64,000 nt of DNA, taken from the NCBI GenBank assembly GCA_030620095.1, contig JAUTXW010003598.1, positions 186,001 through 250,000 on the forward strand, in the 5' to 3' direction. Shown piece after piece: positions 16,779 through 29,552 of this stretch. The notes beneath the pieces were generated by a model. The model ran no database searches, had not been told where the DNA came from, and was given only the letters and a program-made list of their open reading frames with translations. This DNA comes from Kuschelorhynchus macadamiae. Lineage: Eukaryota > Arthropoda > Insecta > Coleoptera > Curculionidae. The position numbers and the translations under genes were made by a program. The first letter of the stretch is position 1; every line of letters starts with the position of its first letter.

Positions 16779-17533
16779 TGTTTTGTATCAGAAATGTAAC
16801 CAAAATGGCTAAGCTCTGACAGAATGTAAATGAATGTCAATTTAAAGGTGTTATGTTTAATTTTAAAATAAGGTGTGAAAATATGTGTACCTAGAGCATG
16901 TTCATTTCAATTTATTGTATTTGGAGGTGTCCTTTTTTTACTTCAGTATTTGGCAAATTTAACCATTTGTTATTAAAATTAACGGAACAAGATGCTGCTC
17001 AATTATCTTTGTTTAACAATATTAAGGCACTTTCTTTTAGTTTATTTATTTTGGAACACGGTTTTTTTGCCAAAATACTAGAAGCTTTCCAAGTAATTTT
17101 AGGATTGTTATCTAGTGCATGTTGGCAAATGTTCGATTTTTGGAATTCCCTATTTTTATGTATGTTTGGTGTTTTTTAATTCTTTTGGCTAATGGCCTGG
17201 GAGTTTCACCTATGTGACACGAAATTTTATAAATAACATTTGTTGTATTTTCTTGTTCATTATTAGGTTTTGTTTTTGTAAGTTTGCTTCAAGCGTATTT
17301 TGTGTCTTAAAGATTATTCTTATGTTAAAACGTTTACCTATTCATTTTATTTTATCTGATAAGTGAGTATGATATAAAGAGGTTTGTAATTGGTCTATTT
17401 TGGATTTGTTAAACCTTTAGATTCTCGAATTCATAAAAACATTTTTCTATGAAATTATTAGAATAATTATTTTGATTTAAAAACCTCATTTATAATTTTC
17501 TTTTTCCTCAACAAAATTTTGATGTTTACAAAT
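16779..17533 (-). pseudogene. Penelope-like element 3' region with GIY-YIG-type endonuclease (IR2 left copy)
   Basis: Minus-strand translation gives CHIGETPRPLAKRIKKHQ-like sequence (about 17230-17170), followed by the hydrophobic and charged tail expected for the GIY-YIG endonuclease of Penelope-like retroelements. Frameshifts break it. The same region recurs in inverted orientation at 17869-18560, with the RT fragment between. The mirror copy is at 37438-38187, where the frame is a little clearer. Confidence 0.62.
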
Positions 17534-17880
17534 TATTTTTGCTCTTTGGATGACTTGAGTAAAAATTTAAGTGTCTGTTTGTATGTGTAGGTTTTCTGTA
17601 TACTTTTGTTTCAAAACTGTGTATGTTTTTTAATAAATATGTCTAAAAATGAAAGTTGTCGGTCTGTTCCTTTTTCAATAGTAAATTTCATTGTCGGTTC
17701 TTTGGTGTTAATATTATTTAAGAAATCATTTAAACGTTGATTGTCATGTTCATAGAAACAAAAAATGTCATCAATGTATCTCCACCAAACAAGTGGCTTG
17801 TGATCGTAATTTTGAACATAATTTAACTCAAAGTTTTCCATAAAAATAATACTTAGTAATATTTTTATTGCAAAGATCAA
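17534..17880 (-). pseudogene. Penelope-like reverse transcriptase fragment (IR2 left copy)
   Basis: An 89-codon frame (17880-17611) carries the RT active-site block WWRYIDDIFCFYEH. It is followed by NDFLNN and the KFTIEKG...LSFLDIFIKK pattern that follows the active site in Penelope-like RTs. Only this palm segment remains. It lies in the spacer between two inverted copies of the 3' region. The right copy at 37091 differs at a few residues (for example LPFLDI there, LSFLDI here). Confidence 0.75.
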
Positions 17881-18560
17881 AATTTTGTTTAAGAAAAAAA
17901 TTGTATAAAAGAAGTTTTAAATCAAAATTATTATCCTAATGATTTCATTGAAAAATGTTTTTATGAATTTGAGAATACAAAGGTCAAACAAATCCAAAAT
18001 AGGCCAGTTACAAACCTTTATACCATACATTTTTAACATAAGAAAAATCATAAGAAATAAAATACGCTCAGAAGCAAACTTACAAAAACAAAACCTAACA
18101 ATGAACAAGAAAATAAAAAAAATTATATTTATAAAATTCTGTGTCAATGCAATAAACATATGTGAAACTTTTAGGTCATTAGCCAAAAGAATTAAAGAAT
18201 ATATGTAAAGAAATAGAGAATTTCAAAAATCAAACATTTGCCAACATGCCCTAGATAAAAATCATAAAATTAATTGGAATGCTTCTAGTATTTTGGCAAA
18301 AGAACCATGTTCCAAAGGAGGCAAAATAAAATAAAATGCCTTAATATTGTTAAATAAAGATAATTGTGTAGCATCGTTCCGTTAATTTTAATAACACATG
18401 GTTAAATTTGCTAAATACTGAAGTAAAAAAGGACACCTCAAAATACAATAAATTAAAATGAACATACACATATTTTCTAACCTTATTTTAACAATTACAA
18501 CTTTAAATTGACATTATGTCAAAAATTAGCCATTCTGGTTATTTTTCTGATACGAAAAAT
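17869..18560 (+). pseudogene. Inverted second copy of the Penelope-like 3' region (IR2 left arm)
   Basis: The forward frame 17939-18208 reads through the linker into a GIY-YIG-like stretch (FIKFCVNAINICETFRSLAK). It is a diverged reverse complement of 16779-17533. Penelope-like elements are known for terminal repeats (pLTRs) that may be direct or inverted, so this is best read as an inverted pLTR arrangement. Confidence 0.6.
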
Positions 18561-20456
18561 ACAATATTTTTAGATTTGCTAGAGACGGGGGTACACTTTC
18601 CCCCGAAACTTCCAGAAAACAGATATTCTTCAATGTCGTTCCTCGGGTACCTTCATAGTGTGCCCAGAACGAAAGACTGTATATCAAACTTATCAAGTAA
18701 ATATTTTGAATGTGCATTGTAATGGTGGCGAAAAACCCAAAAGATAGTTTTTTGTTTTAAGCCAAGTCTTAGTGAGAATAATAATGTTGTTATCAGAACT
18801 TCAAACTCCAGACATTAATTATATCAACATAGTTCTTAATCCTCCAACGTGCTAGTAATAAACCTGTAATGGGACATGTTTCACTCTTTTTTTCTGGACA
18901 GTGCTAAATTTCATTACTTTTAGTACAACATTTAGATATACTAATCCCAAATCAATTTATCCCATTTCCTTACATTCTGCAAACTTATGTTGAAAACATT
19001 TGCAATGATCAGGCTATAATGAAATAAAAATAGTATAAAAAAAAGAAAGTCCGACTTGCGCAAATACAACACGAAAAATTGACTCTGATCTTCGGGATAT
19101 TTATGTATATAAATTTGATCCGCTAAATCTTGACCCGTGCGCCATGGAATTTATGAGAACAGACGTAGTTTGCATAACTCCAATTTTAATATACTTTGTT
19201 TAAAAATCAAACGATTTAAGACATTTGTGACATTTCTAATATCTCGTTATAAATACGCATATTGACAACAAACTTGCTTTCTTTAGAGAAATATACTTGG
19301 AATTATATAAGCATGTAATCGTAACTTCTAACAAAGTTTGCGATTATATGAATATCCAATCTTTCAGCTTGGAAGCAGACAGTTTAACTTCCGGTTTAGA
19401 TGCAATTCAAGTTGTGAAGGTAATATCTCTTCGTAACACACAGCAAATTTAAAATCAGTGAATAATAGAAGTATTAGCTAGGAAGATAAAAGCAGTACGT
19501 TTTTATCTTCCAGAGTAACAAAAATGTGGTAAAATATATATTTCTGAAAAATCGTATAAAAATAAAAATAATCGGGTCTTGTATCGTTATCGAACCCACC
19601 CGTTCGTCGTTTGTTTTTAATTTTAAATGATAGCCTATGGTGTATAGAGCAGATTACAAGTAAAAACTCGTAACATTTCCCACTATTTCCCCCCCCCCCC
19701 CCCCAAAAAAAAAGTTCCCAAATTTCAATACTTTTGCTTTCAAAAGCTCTCCATTATGACGATATCGATAAAAATCAAGAAAGTTATGCACAGTGTTGCC
19801 AAATTCACCTGATTCTATGGAAATATATACCAAAGGGTTTAATGATGGTTTTATTGTCGAACCTGGGCTAACCAAACGCTAATGGCGCAGATTCACCTAA
19901 CAATATAAGTTTTGTTAAAAAAATCCTTGCTTTAAAATAGAGCCGAAATTTTGTTGGCGCGCTTTCTTTGCAACAGACCTAATCAATCCTAACCTAACCA
20001 AAACTAAAAAACTGAAAATCTTCTTGCAACACTGTACACATTTGACATTTAAGACTTGACAATTCCCTTCTATATGTGAAATAAATTTTTATTTTTAAAA
20101 GTCAATTAGAAATATAAAAACCAAGATATAAGTTATTTCCGTTTTATTGGCAATGAAAGCTAGTGAAAACTGTTTGTTAGTGAAGGCACTCAAGCACAAA
20201 ACTTCCCCAAACTACAGTAAAACAAATCTTTTTAGAGATTATTGGTAAAAAAGTGACTTTTCACTTTTAATCTACCCATTTAAAATTTGAAAGAACTACA
20301 TATACGTGGGTTCGTTAACGATATAAAAACAACAATTATTTTTTTATTTAATTGAGCAATCATACCTATATCTAAACTAAAATGTTTGGTATTTAATTAG
20401 TGGGGGAATGGATAATCCAGTATTACTTTTTTATTGTGTTTTCATTTGTTTTTATA

Positions 20457-20457
<1 letters not shown>
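18561..20457. other. Repeat-derived DNA with an AP-endonuclease-like scrap
   Basis: Mostly non-coding. On the minus strand at about 18805-18721 the sequence reads NNIIILTETWL followed by KNYLLGFSPP, the conserved start of the AP-endonuclease domain of jockey/CR1-type non-LTR elements. It has no intact continuation. At about 19690-19712 a C run followed by an A run interrupts sequence that is continuous in the mirror arm. Confidence 0.45.
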
Positions 20458-20487
<30 letters not shown>

Positions 20488-20488
20488 C
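20458..20488 (-). repeat. (TTA)n tract at 3' end of R4-like copy E1
   Basis: About nine to ten TTA units. The mirror tract at 34521-34561 is longer, showing independent length change of the two arms. Confidence 0.9.
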
Positions 20489-23400
20489 ATGACTTGTTGT
20501 CTCACAGTATTCCTGTGGTTGTATTTTATACTGACGGGTTATACCAAGTCAGTACAAAAAATAAAAATAAAAAAAGGAAATGGAAAAAAAAACAACTATT
20601 GTGTATTAAGAAATGATCTAACTGTGCTACATGTTTTCGAAATGACCGATTTCTGGATGTTCCTGTGAATATCTGCATTAATTCCTAATTGAGCCAAATG
20701 CGGTGTAAACGTTGCTGGGGTTAGACCTGTTACTGATATGATGAGAGGAACAACGATGACTCTTTCCTGTTTCCACAGCCTTTTTACTTCCACTGCCAAG
20801 TCGGTGTAGTTGGCGATCTTCTCACTGTATTTCGCTTGGATGTTCTCGTCGTTGGGGACAGCCATGTCAATTAAATAAGTGATTTTCTCTTTTTTTGGAT
20901 TGAAAGGTGATATCGGGTCTGTTTGCGGGGATTGTTTTATCTGTGTGGGTGTCAATGTCCCAGTGGAGCTTGTAGTCTTTGTTTTCATGTATGGATGTTG
21001 GTGTATAATGGTAGTAAGTGTCTGTGTTCTTCGTTAGTTTGTATGTTGTGGCTAATGCTTGGTGAATGACCTTCGCTGCTGAGTTGTGTCTCGCGGTGTA
21101 TTCAGTTCCGGCCAATATTCTACATCCACTCGTTATGTGATCGATCGTTTCTCTCTGCTGGTGACATCTCCTACACCTCTCGTCTTCAATGGTTGTGTTC
21201 TCAGGTTGATTTTAGTTTTTCACGTAGTCATGATTTATGTAAGAAATTGCCTGATGTTTTTATTGACTTTATATAATTCTAGCACTCTGGTTAGCCAACT
21301 GTGGGGTATCGAATCAAAGGCTTTTTTATAATCTATGTAACCAGTATGAATTTTCCCTGGTGTGTTCCATGATGACGCTGTCTATAATCAGCTGCTCCTT
21401 GCATCCTCGGCTGTTTTTCTTGCACCCTTTTTGCTCTTCCATTAGAATGTTTTTGTGTGCTAGATGTTGTTCTATTCTCCTGGTAATTGTGGGTGAGATG
21501 ATCTTATATACGGTTGGAAGGCACGTAATAGGTCGGTAATTTGACGGGTCCTTATTGTCTGAATTTTTGGATTTAAGGTATGTTATTCCTTGGGTGAGAA
21601 AACTGGGGAGTGTGCTAGGCGAGTGAGAGCTTCATGTGTGGAGGTAAACTGCTTGTACCAGAAGTTATGAATGTTATCTATTCCACGACATCTCCAGTTA
21701 TGCGTGTATTTGATTGTTTCTGCAACTTCTTGTGTTGTCATTGGAAAGTCCTCTTGTTCCTCCAAGCACTTATGTCTGTCTTCTTCCGCTTTAATCCATG
21801 AAGCGTTATTATTGTGTAGTTTCGGTTCTGACCAAATACTTTTCCAGTATTCTGTGATCTCTTGTTTGGTCGGTAGTTCTATTACTCGTCCCTCCTCATT
21901 GCTCATGATTTTTTGGTAGAACAGTTTTTCGCTTCTTCGAAACAGCGTCCTTTCTTCCATTTGATTCTTTGTATCTTCGGAGTCTTGCGGCATACACGGA
22001 TAATTTTTGCTTTAGAGTGTCAAGGATTTCTGTAAGCGTGTGATCAGGAGATGCAGATTTGATTTTCTCTACACTTTGTGTGATACGTTTTGACTTGTTG
22101 CCGTTCATGGATTGGGAAAGATGTCCCAATTCTTTTCTAATTTTGTTAATTTTGTTTTGATCCTTACCTGCTATTTGAATTTTGGTTTTATGTTGTTGGT
22201 GTTTCTGTGTCGTGGCACGAATTCCTGATTGTTCTGTGTTATCGTGGTTATAGCTGCTGCGTAGATCACTGTATGAATGTCCTCAATTGTGCTCGCATTC
22301 ATTATGTTCTCGGGAATTATGTGTTCGTTGATGGTCTTTAGGATTTTATATGTGTCCCGTTTGAAGATTACACGTGGACTAGGATCTCTTGTTGTAGGAT
22401 CGGAGCCTGACCAGTTGTTTAGATGTAACTTCATTTCTACTTTGATTGCTTGTGTGAGAGACGGTCCGAGGTTTACTATGTGTATGGTGCTTTGGGCGAA
22501 TGATTCACTTGTCCTGTCGCTGTGTGGTGCTTGTCATCTATCGTGGGTTGTTACTGGGTGCTTCGCCCCTACTGAGCATTGAGTGAGGTTGCAGATCCTC
22601 TTGCACAAAATTAGGCTGGTTTGTATGTGGGATCGGTTCGGCATCTGCCCCACTGTCCTCAATGTTTGGTTGATGAATGTTTAGTTTAGCAGCTACCATA
22701 GCTTTGATGTTTTGCAATGTGAGTAGGGTGAGCTTACTGATCTCAGTGATGACTCTTTTTTGATATATTACTCTCTGTTCTGTGATAAGTGATTTGTATT
22801 CTGGATATTGTGCTATGAGAAGTGTATGCAGTTTATGTCCGTATCCTGATGAAATTGTCTCAAGTTTGGTAGCGGTGTAGTAGGAATGCATCACCGTTCG
22901 ATTCATTTCATCTGTCCATTTTAACCTCTTCCTTGGTCGTTGCGATATATCCGCTATTGTAATGTTCTCAAGTTGTTGTGTTTGGTTAGCATCTGTGTCA
23001 GATTTATTTGTGTATCCATTTGAGCAGCGCATGATCGGTTCGCTCGATTCTGTAATGTGACTCATGCGTTGCCCTGCCTTTCCCGCCTTGGTGGGTGCCA
23101 GCTTAGCCGGCAAAACACTTTCGGTAGGTCTATTTTCCTTTGCCTGGTCGTGATCGTTTCGGTCGAGCTGTCTTTTCCCGCAGCGTCCTCGACCGTTACG
23201 CTGCTCGCCCGTTGCTTTGTTGTTTGGATTGATGTTTTGTGGTGTTAGAAGCTCAAAGTGTCACGGATCGCCTGTTAGTAGAAGGTAGATCATTTTATTG
23301 TGTTTGACTATTATTGTTGGTCTCTCTTTAATGCACATCTGTTTTGTTCTTGTTGTTCTTGATTTTGAGAAAATATAGAAGATGTGCTTCTGGGTTTCCG

Positions 23401-23655
23401 AGAGAGCAAATATTTCTAGACTCGTTCCGTATGTAGTGGTTTTGCTCATGAACTTATAATAGTTGTCAAAGTCTTTCATATCGTCGTCGAGAAATAACGA
23501 AAATATCTGAAGTTCCGACCAACTTTGTCGTAGGTATTTCAATGCGTCTTCTCGAAGTTTGGCATGATTGTTTTGATAGCCGTATATGAGCAAGCTGACT
23601 GATCGGAACAGACAACTTCCGACTCCAACAATGTCGGCTCTGATGAAATTCTCGG
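20489..23655 (-). pseudogene. R4/Dong-like non-LTR retrotransposon E1 with OTU domain (IR2 left copy)
   Basis: Mirror of 31357-34520. Pieces on the minus strand from 23655 downward: OTU-like protease (GVGSCLFRSVS, about 23640-23600, continuing to 23261), and a basic Myb-like region (RKRLKWTDEMNRTVMHSYY, about 22935). Next are the RT N-terminal part (NWRCRGIDNIHNFWYKQF, about 21690-21640), the RT block AFDSIPHSWL (about 21320), a CCHC knuckle with ARHNSAAKVIHQALATTY, and the restriction-like endonuclease with a C-terminal frame ending at 20596. The RT palm with YxDD is missing through an internal deletion shared with the right copy. Several frameshifts lie at different places than on the right. 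Confidence 0.75.
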
Positions 23656-23690
23656 GATTATTATTATTATTATTATTATTATCATTATCA
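23656..23690 (-). repeat. (TTA)n tract between R4-like copies E1 and E3
   Basis: The repeat forms the 5' junction of E1 and the 3' junction of E3 on the minus strand. It translates as poly-Asn or poly-Ile in spurious frames. Confidence 0.9.
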
Positions 23691-25165
23691 AAATTGACAA
23701 TCAATTTCTCTCCAAGTCCATCCCGGATGCATTCATCAAAAGGAAAGGGCTGGTTTCTATTAGTTCTATGTGTTGTCTTGTGAGAATTTTCTCACTATGT
23801 GGCAAATACTAAGCAGAACTGCCTTCTGGATGTCGATGAAGGTATTAGTATGCAGTCCTATGATTTTCAGGTTCTGTTTTAGTATTTTTTGAAATAATCC
23901 AGTTGATAGTCGAATTACATACTCTGTCAATCTTCCAATATCTTTCCTTTGATGGTCAATTTTATTTTACAATCTGTTTTCCCAGGCTGGCCTTCGTTGC
24001 CCTGCCATTGACCCTATTTCTCCTTTTTTCTTTGACAATTTAAGTCCCATTGATTTAGTAATTGAGAGCGTTGCACAATAGATGCTCATGTGCAGATATT
24101 CGAAGGAGTCAACTTCGGGAACAATGTCCGGTAATATTAGGTTGTTCATGATATTAAGTAATACTGCAAGTTTTTTAGAAGCCTTAAGCCTAGGCAAAGG
24201 TAGTCTACTTAGCGGATCTGTGCCACAATATTGCAATATTGGTTTTTTCATTTGCGTATCAAGGCATTGGTAAAATTGGTCACTTTCATTATTCTGGCTA
24301 TCTTCTTGTTGTTGATCCCCACTATTATTTTCAGGTTGTCCTGGTATCTAGGCCTTTGATATATCATTATTTATGGTCATATTTAAATTGTTCATTTCCA
24401 GTAAATAATTTTTGTCGTCACACTTGATAGCATTGAATCGCACTTCAGGGATTAATTTATTTCTGAGGATAACTCTATATTGATCTGCTATACTGTTGAA
24501 TTCCCGCGCAGCACCTTCGTCGGAAAGAGTCTGTGATCTTTGGTTGTGGTTGGTTATTATTCTCTGCTTCGGTGCTGTTTTCTGGTATTAGTAATTCAAA
24601 ATGTCCCTCCTCAGGTCTGCCACTCAAAAGTAAATATATTGTACTAGGGTACTGTTGATTATTTATTATTATTGGCTGGCCTTTCATTATTACTTTCTTT
24701 GCTTTTGTCTTTCTTTGCCTATTGTATATGTGAAAGTTAAGTTCTTGACTTTCAGAGAGAGCGAATATCTCTAAACTTGTGCCATATGTTGTTAATTTTT
24801 GCATGTGTGCATAGTAATTATCGAGATTTCGCAATTTCAGTTAGCACATAATTCCGAAAGTCCGCGCTGTTTCTTTTAGATCCTTGTAGTTGCTTTAGTG
24901 GCCGTACATGTATAGGCTGACGGACCTGAAGAGGCAAATTCCACCTCCAATTATGTTGGATCTTAAAAAGCTCCTATCATGTTCGACTGTTGCATTTTTA
25001 TTGACAGAAGTCCGCCTGTTCAACATTTTATCGCCACTAACTCGCATGCTGTCACCCTCAATAGTGGCTCGAAGAGTGCCCTGGTGATCCTCAGCCCAGG
25101 GTGACCCCTTGCGGGTAACTCGGGCCGTGGGGGCGTTACTCCTCAAGCAATCTTGCGACTACTTA
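23691..25165 (-). pseudogene. R4/Dong-like element E3, internally deleted, with OTU domain (IR2 left copy)
   Basis: Mirror of 29813-31324. The minus-strand frame 25146-24895 starts after a GC-rich leader and reads into the OTU start (GGGICLFRSVSLYMYGH, then stop). The next frame (24834-24475) continues with TTYGTSLEIFALSES. It then has LPRLKASKKLAVLLNI (about 24200) and PAWENRL (about 23970), and joins almost directly to the C-terminal motif QKAVLLSICHIVRK (about 23800). RT and endonuclease are gone. The leader here has one copy of a block that is doubled in the right arm. Confidence 0.7.
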
Positions 25166-25582
25166 TTATCTTGATATTATTACTTGTATTATTTTTATTA
25201 TTTATTTACCTTCTCGAATATCTTGGGAGTTCTTAGATGAGTTCATATATCAACAAAAAATCATAGAAACTCATCTCTTTATATAAGCACAATTCTAAAA
25301 ATGTGTGCACTGACCAGGTATCAGGTTTATGTGTTTATCTATACCCTTACTGACAGTTCCCAATGCTCCAATCACGACTGATACAATCCTCGAGTTAACG
25401 TTCAACATTCAGTTTTTCTCTTATTATCATTATTATTTCTCCATCTGGTTGTCTCACAGTATGCCTGTGGTTGTATTTAATACTGACGGGATTATAACAA
25501 GTCAATACAAAAAAAAGGAAAAAAACAACTATTGTATATTAAGAAATGATCTAACGATGCAAATGACCAATTTCTGGATGTT
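25166..25582 (-). pseudogene. 3' scraps of two R4-like elements (E5, E2) at the inner edge of IR2
   Basis: Mirror of about 29415-29812. 25166-25216 is an imperfect TAA-rich tract. About 25217-25430 matches an R4-like endonuclease scrap. About 25440-25560 is the 3'UTR shared with E1 (ACAGTATGCCTGTGGTTGTA). Homology to the other arm stops at 25582, inside the C-terminal endonuclease codons of E2. Confidence 0.6.
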
Positions 25583-26239
25583 TTACGTCGTCATCATTAA
25601 TATTCTCTCTTCTTGTTATGCTTACTACATGCTGAGACAAATAGCACAGCGAATCTTTATGGGTTGGTTGAAATTTACCCGTTGCCTTAATTTTTCAAAG
25701 AGGTCATTCTGGCTTATATTGATGCGTCTCTCTAAAAAAAAAATCGAAAAATCGGAAACAGGCAAAAAAAGGCAAGGGAACCGCATATTTCTAAAACACT
25801 CGAGGATGCACAAACTGAATAATATTAGGAAGAATCGGTAACAATGAGTAACTTAAAAACGCGAGCTTTCTAATGATGAGAGTTTTCAGAGTAAAGTGAA
25901 ATATTTGCTTAAGTTATATATTCATAAGAAACATTTAAGGAGCTATTTCACGGCCAAAGACAAATCTTTTCAAAAAACATACCTTCAACAATACCTTCCA
26001 TTTTCCAAAAACTAATTTTGCCCGTTTAAACGCTTCAAAATGACAGCTAAACTAATGACAACTATGCTCAACTTAATGCGCTTGTTTACAAACGTCCAAG
26101 GCTCCTAAGATTTTCAATCATAAAAAATACTACTGAACGAAATTTTCTTTGGACAAAACTTATATCTTTCGTCTATTTACATATTGTAGCATGCTGTTTT
26201 CATCATTTATAAGAATTTTGAATCAAAGAAAAAACCTAT
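25583..26239. other. IR2 loop, unrecognised left part
   Basis: Single-copy spacer with no recognisable coding motif. Open frames crossing from the left arm (25329-25841) have no family signature. Confidence 0.5.
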
Positions 26240-28788
26240 TTTTGTCATCTTAGAAATACATTTTGAATCACTGTGCGGCGATGGGGAAGGAACTTGCAAT
26301 GTTCGCAGATATTGATGAATTTATCAATGCATTACTAATTAAAAATTGCAATGAATATTCAATTCAACAGAAAAATGTAATGTACTAAATGCCAGATAAG
26401 ATGTCATGCTGATTTCTCTTCGGAGATCAGAATTCATCACACTTTAAATAGAACTACGTTGGCAATCATCAGACAGCGTCCATTGGATCGTAAACGGTTA
26501 ATGGGACTTATTCACAAGATCCCATTGAAAAATGCAAGAGTAAGATCTAATTTATCTGTTCCTGAACAAGCTCTCTCGCCTTCTCGATAATTCTTAGCCT
26601 GTAATAGAGCACTCACCAAATGTGGCATATGTCGAAAAATTCAGGAAGGAAATCTAAGTGTCAGCGCTGCCTCTCAAGAAATATACACGTTCCCTTAAAA
26701 ATTTTTGTACCTACAGTTCTCAGTAATATATGAACATACTGGTAACTTAAGAGAAGGTAAAAGAGGCTCTCGAAGGAACGAAGAGATATTCCGCTTCAGG
26801 AACGGATGGCATTAACAATTTCTGATGGAAGAAATTTCCTGGCACTCATACTCATTTTTCACGAGTATTCAACAACTAGCTTAATTTATTTGGGTCATGC
26901 CATTCCTGGATGGGTTGTTGAATGTAAAACAATTTTGTTACCGGAAAAGGCCATCTCAAAGAACCTAAAAACTGCTGAGTAGTCATATGTCTTAACACCT
27001 GTTATAAAATTTTTACGCGGATTTTATACTTCGCAATACTGAATGCGGTCGAACCAGTTCTGAAGGATGTTATAGAGTAGCGGAAAAAGAGAAAGATCTG
27101 GAGGGAACTTTAGGGGAAACGAACTCATGGATAGATGCATTGCTCAAGATTCAATATAAGAAGAATTTATGGATGGGTTGGATGGCTTATAAGAAAGTTT
27201 TTAACACTACATGAGTGCTCTGTTGTTGCAGCTTCTTCGTTGTCTTGCAATGCCAGATTCAGTACTGGGTTGTATTGATCAGCTTATGCCGCTTTGGAAA
27301 TCAAGATTCTTTATAACATCAGGATCCATTTGAAACTTATTACAGCACCATTTACTTTCAAAACGAATGCATTTCGGATAGACTCCCTTAGCCCTCTACT
27401 TGTTTGTATCTCGTTGCTACCAATTTCGGTATCTCTTCGTAAGATGCGTGGTGATGTGTGGGGACTTCCTAGAAATCGTGCTTACAAGATCACATGTTTT
27501 ATATAGATGATCTTAAGCTCTATGCTCCAAGTGACTGAGTTTTACAACGGTTTCTGAAAATAGTGCAAGAATGCACTCGGGAAGAAAAGAGTTTGATCCG
27601 GATAAGTACTCAGCTCTAAAACTTTAAAAAGGCCGGTTTGGAGAAAGTCCTAACAGTAATGCCTCTACTACGAAAGCACGTTTTGTCATTTGAAGCCTAA
27701 TGAATCCTATAGGTCACACAAGCCAGGTAAAGGAGGCTTTAGGAAGCAGGTATAGGCAGCGATTACGCAAAATATGGAAATCCGGGAAAAATAAAATCGC
27801 TGCTACGAATTTGCTTGGTGTCCTTGTTTTCCTATATTCATTTGGGGCTATCAAGTGGAGGCGATATGACTTAAGGATCTAGACTAGTGTGGACCCTCTG
27901 CTTCGGGTTGTACGGGAACATAAAATAGCGTATATAAGAACTTGGCCATACTTTTTCATCAGACATGAACGATCATGTTGCTTCGTCATAATCAGCAAAA
28001 CAAGCCTCAACATGGCATTTTTTATTGAAATATCGAGGCACTCGAATTTTCAACTAAATGTATATTTTCTTTTCTTAGATTAGCCGACTTGAAATCTGAA
28101 ACCGAAAGGTTCAGTGGCGCATCCATCATGGAGCCCAGGGGAAACTTTAGTTTTTTAAGAGGAGAATAACAGCTTATTAGTGAAGTACAAGACGAGGAAC
28201 TTTCTTTCTTAGTCATTAGTTATTTTGCGGGCGGTCTCGCAAAATCTCGTGCGACTCAAGGGACCCTAAACACTTAAAGCCCTAGACGCTCTATTTTAAT
28301 TGGATTAAGTTCGGAGCCTTTTGTGAAAAACTGCGGGGGGGGGGGGCTCAGAATTTGTAGTTATGCCACTAAAAGTGTTCCTTTTGGCATGCCAAGATGA
28401 GGTCAATAATACTCTTGTATAGTCAGTTCTCTTCGATGTTAGTTGTATGGCCTCGGGAGTTTCTACAGACAAATACATCCAATTGGTGGAGGAACTGAGA
28501 AAAATCTATCCCGTTTATGGGGTCCAACTAATCGTCTTCATTGTTGGCGACTTGAGAGGGATTAAAGACACGTTTCTTATAGAGCTTCGGAAAATTGCAG
28601 CATGTCCAAGCTCATCAGAACAGATTGTGATGGGGATTCAAAAAGCTGTTGTTTTGGAATCTGTTCGTTTGTCCGAGCGGACGGAGTGGTTTTCGTACAA
28701 AATGGCCTTCCGGAAAAACTTTGGGTTGGTTGGAGTCCCAGAGTTGTTGCGTTGGCTTTTGCTGTCTCATAATGTCATAGTGTCGTAA
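26240..28788 (+). pseudogene. R4/Dong-like retrotransposon E4, near-complete but decayed (IR2 loop)
   Basis: This is the only R4-like copy here that keeps the RT active site. The forward frames give, in order, GTDGINNF and KKFPGTHTHF (about 26800-26860), CLNTCYKIFTRILYF (about 26990-27035), WMGWMAYKKVF (about 27172-27205), DSLSPLLVCISLLPISVSL (about 27375-27440) and YIDDLKLYAPSD (27500-27535). The linker YRQRLRKIWKSG...AATNLLGVLVFLYSFGAIKW follows (27750-27860). A C-terminal endonuclease-end frame (28447-28788) has IQKAVVLESVRLSE. Many stops and frameshifts show it is dead. It ends at a TAA tract. It lies in the loop, so it has no mirror copy, and it differs clearly from E1 and E3. Confidence 0.72.
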
Positions 28789-28812
28789 TAATAACAATAA
28801 TAATAATAATAT
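28785..28812 (+). repeat. (TAA)n tract between E4 and E2
   Basis: TAATAATAACAATAATAATA-type repeat joining the 3' end of E4 to the truncated 5' end of E2. Confidence 0.85.
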
Positions 28813-29552
28813 TCCTGGTCTGAAAAAACACTCCACGGAAGGCACAGATACCACATAAAGCAAGACCACATACATAAAAAGCTTTCATACACGTGGTTAC
28901 AAGAAGAGCAGCTGTTCCTCAAAACAGAAGGCTTCCTGCTTGCCATTCAGGACAAAGTCATAACAACCAGAAACTACCAAAAGCACATCATTAAGGACAC
29001 AACCATTGAAGACGACAGGTGCAGGAGATGTCAACAGCAAAGAGAAAGTATCGATCGTATAACGAGTGGATGTAGAACAATGGCCGGAACTGAATATACT
29101 GTGAGACATAACTTAGCAGCGAAGGTCGTTCATCAAGCATTAGCCACAGCATAGCTCTAGTGAAACATTGACATCCATATAGATAAAGCAATCCCCGCAA
29201 ACAGACCCCATATCACCTTTCAATCCAAAAAAGTATCCAAGCGGAATACGGTGAGAAGATCGCCAAATACACCGACTTGGCAATGGAAATAAAAAGGCTG
29301 TGGAAACAGGAAAGAGTAATTATTTTTTCTTTCGTCATATCAGCAACTGGGCTCATCCAAACAACGTTTATACCGCATTTGGCTAAATTAGGACTTAATA
29401 CAGACATTCATAGGAACATCCAGAAATTGGTCATTTGCATCGTTAGATCATTTCTTAATATACAATAGTTGTTTTTTTCCTTTTTTTTGTATTGACTTGT
29501 TATAATCCCGTCAGTATTAACTACAACCACAGGCATACTGTGAGACAACCAG
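28813..29552 (+). pseudogene. R4/Dong-like element E2, 3' end only
   Basis: A forward 5'-truncated fragment. It reads FLAIQDKVITTRNYQKHI (about 28935-28990), then the knuckle DRCRRCQQQRESIDRITSGC (about 29015-29075), GTEYTVRHNLAAKVVHQALA (about 29085-29150), the endonuclease lysine-rich part (KYTDLAMEIKRLWKQERVI, about 29265-29320) and the C-terminus (KLVICIVRSFLNIQ, stop at 29468). A 3'UTR nearly identical to that of E1 follows. A deletion removes part of the endonuclease near 29155-29220. Only the last part lies within the IR2 right arm. Confidence 0.7.

Larger units (their letters stand above)
16081..25582 (+). repeat. IR2 left arm of a second, larger inverted repeat
   Basis: 9.5 kb that is the reverse complement of 29415-38885. 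Outer ends match at AAAATGATTAAGCATTATC (16081) against its reverse complement ending at 38885. Inner ends match at CCAATTTCTGGATGTT (ending 25582) against its complement starting at 29415. Contents from the outside in: non-coding flank, Penelope-like element, AP-endonuclease-like scrap, R4-like copies E1 and E3, and 3' scraps of E5 and E2. Arm differences include a C/A homopolymer at about 19690 absent on the right, shorter TTA tracts, and loss of one copy of a 5'UTR duplication. Confidence 0.93.

Noticed and set aside
20408..20668. Forward frame with poly-Ile run
   Set aside because: The Ile run is a TTA microsatellite and the frame is antisense to the R4-like 3' end.
22277..22582. 101-codon forward frame in IR2 left arm, and its counterpart 32432-32887 on the minus strand
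   Set aside because: Both are antisense shadows of the R4-like N-terminal region, which has family motifs on the other strand.
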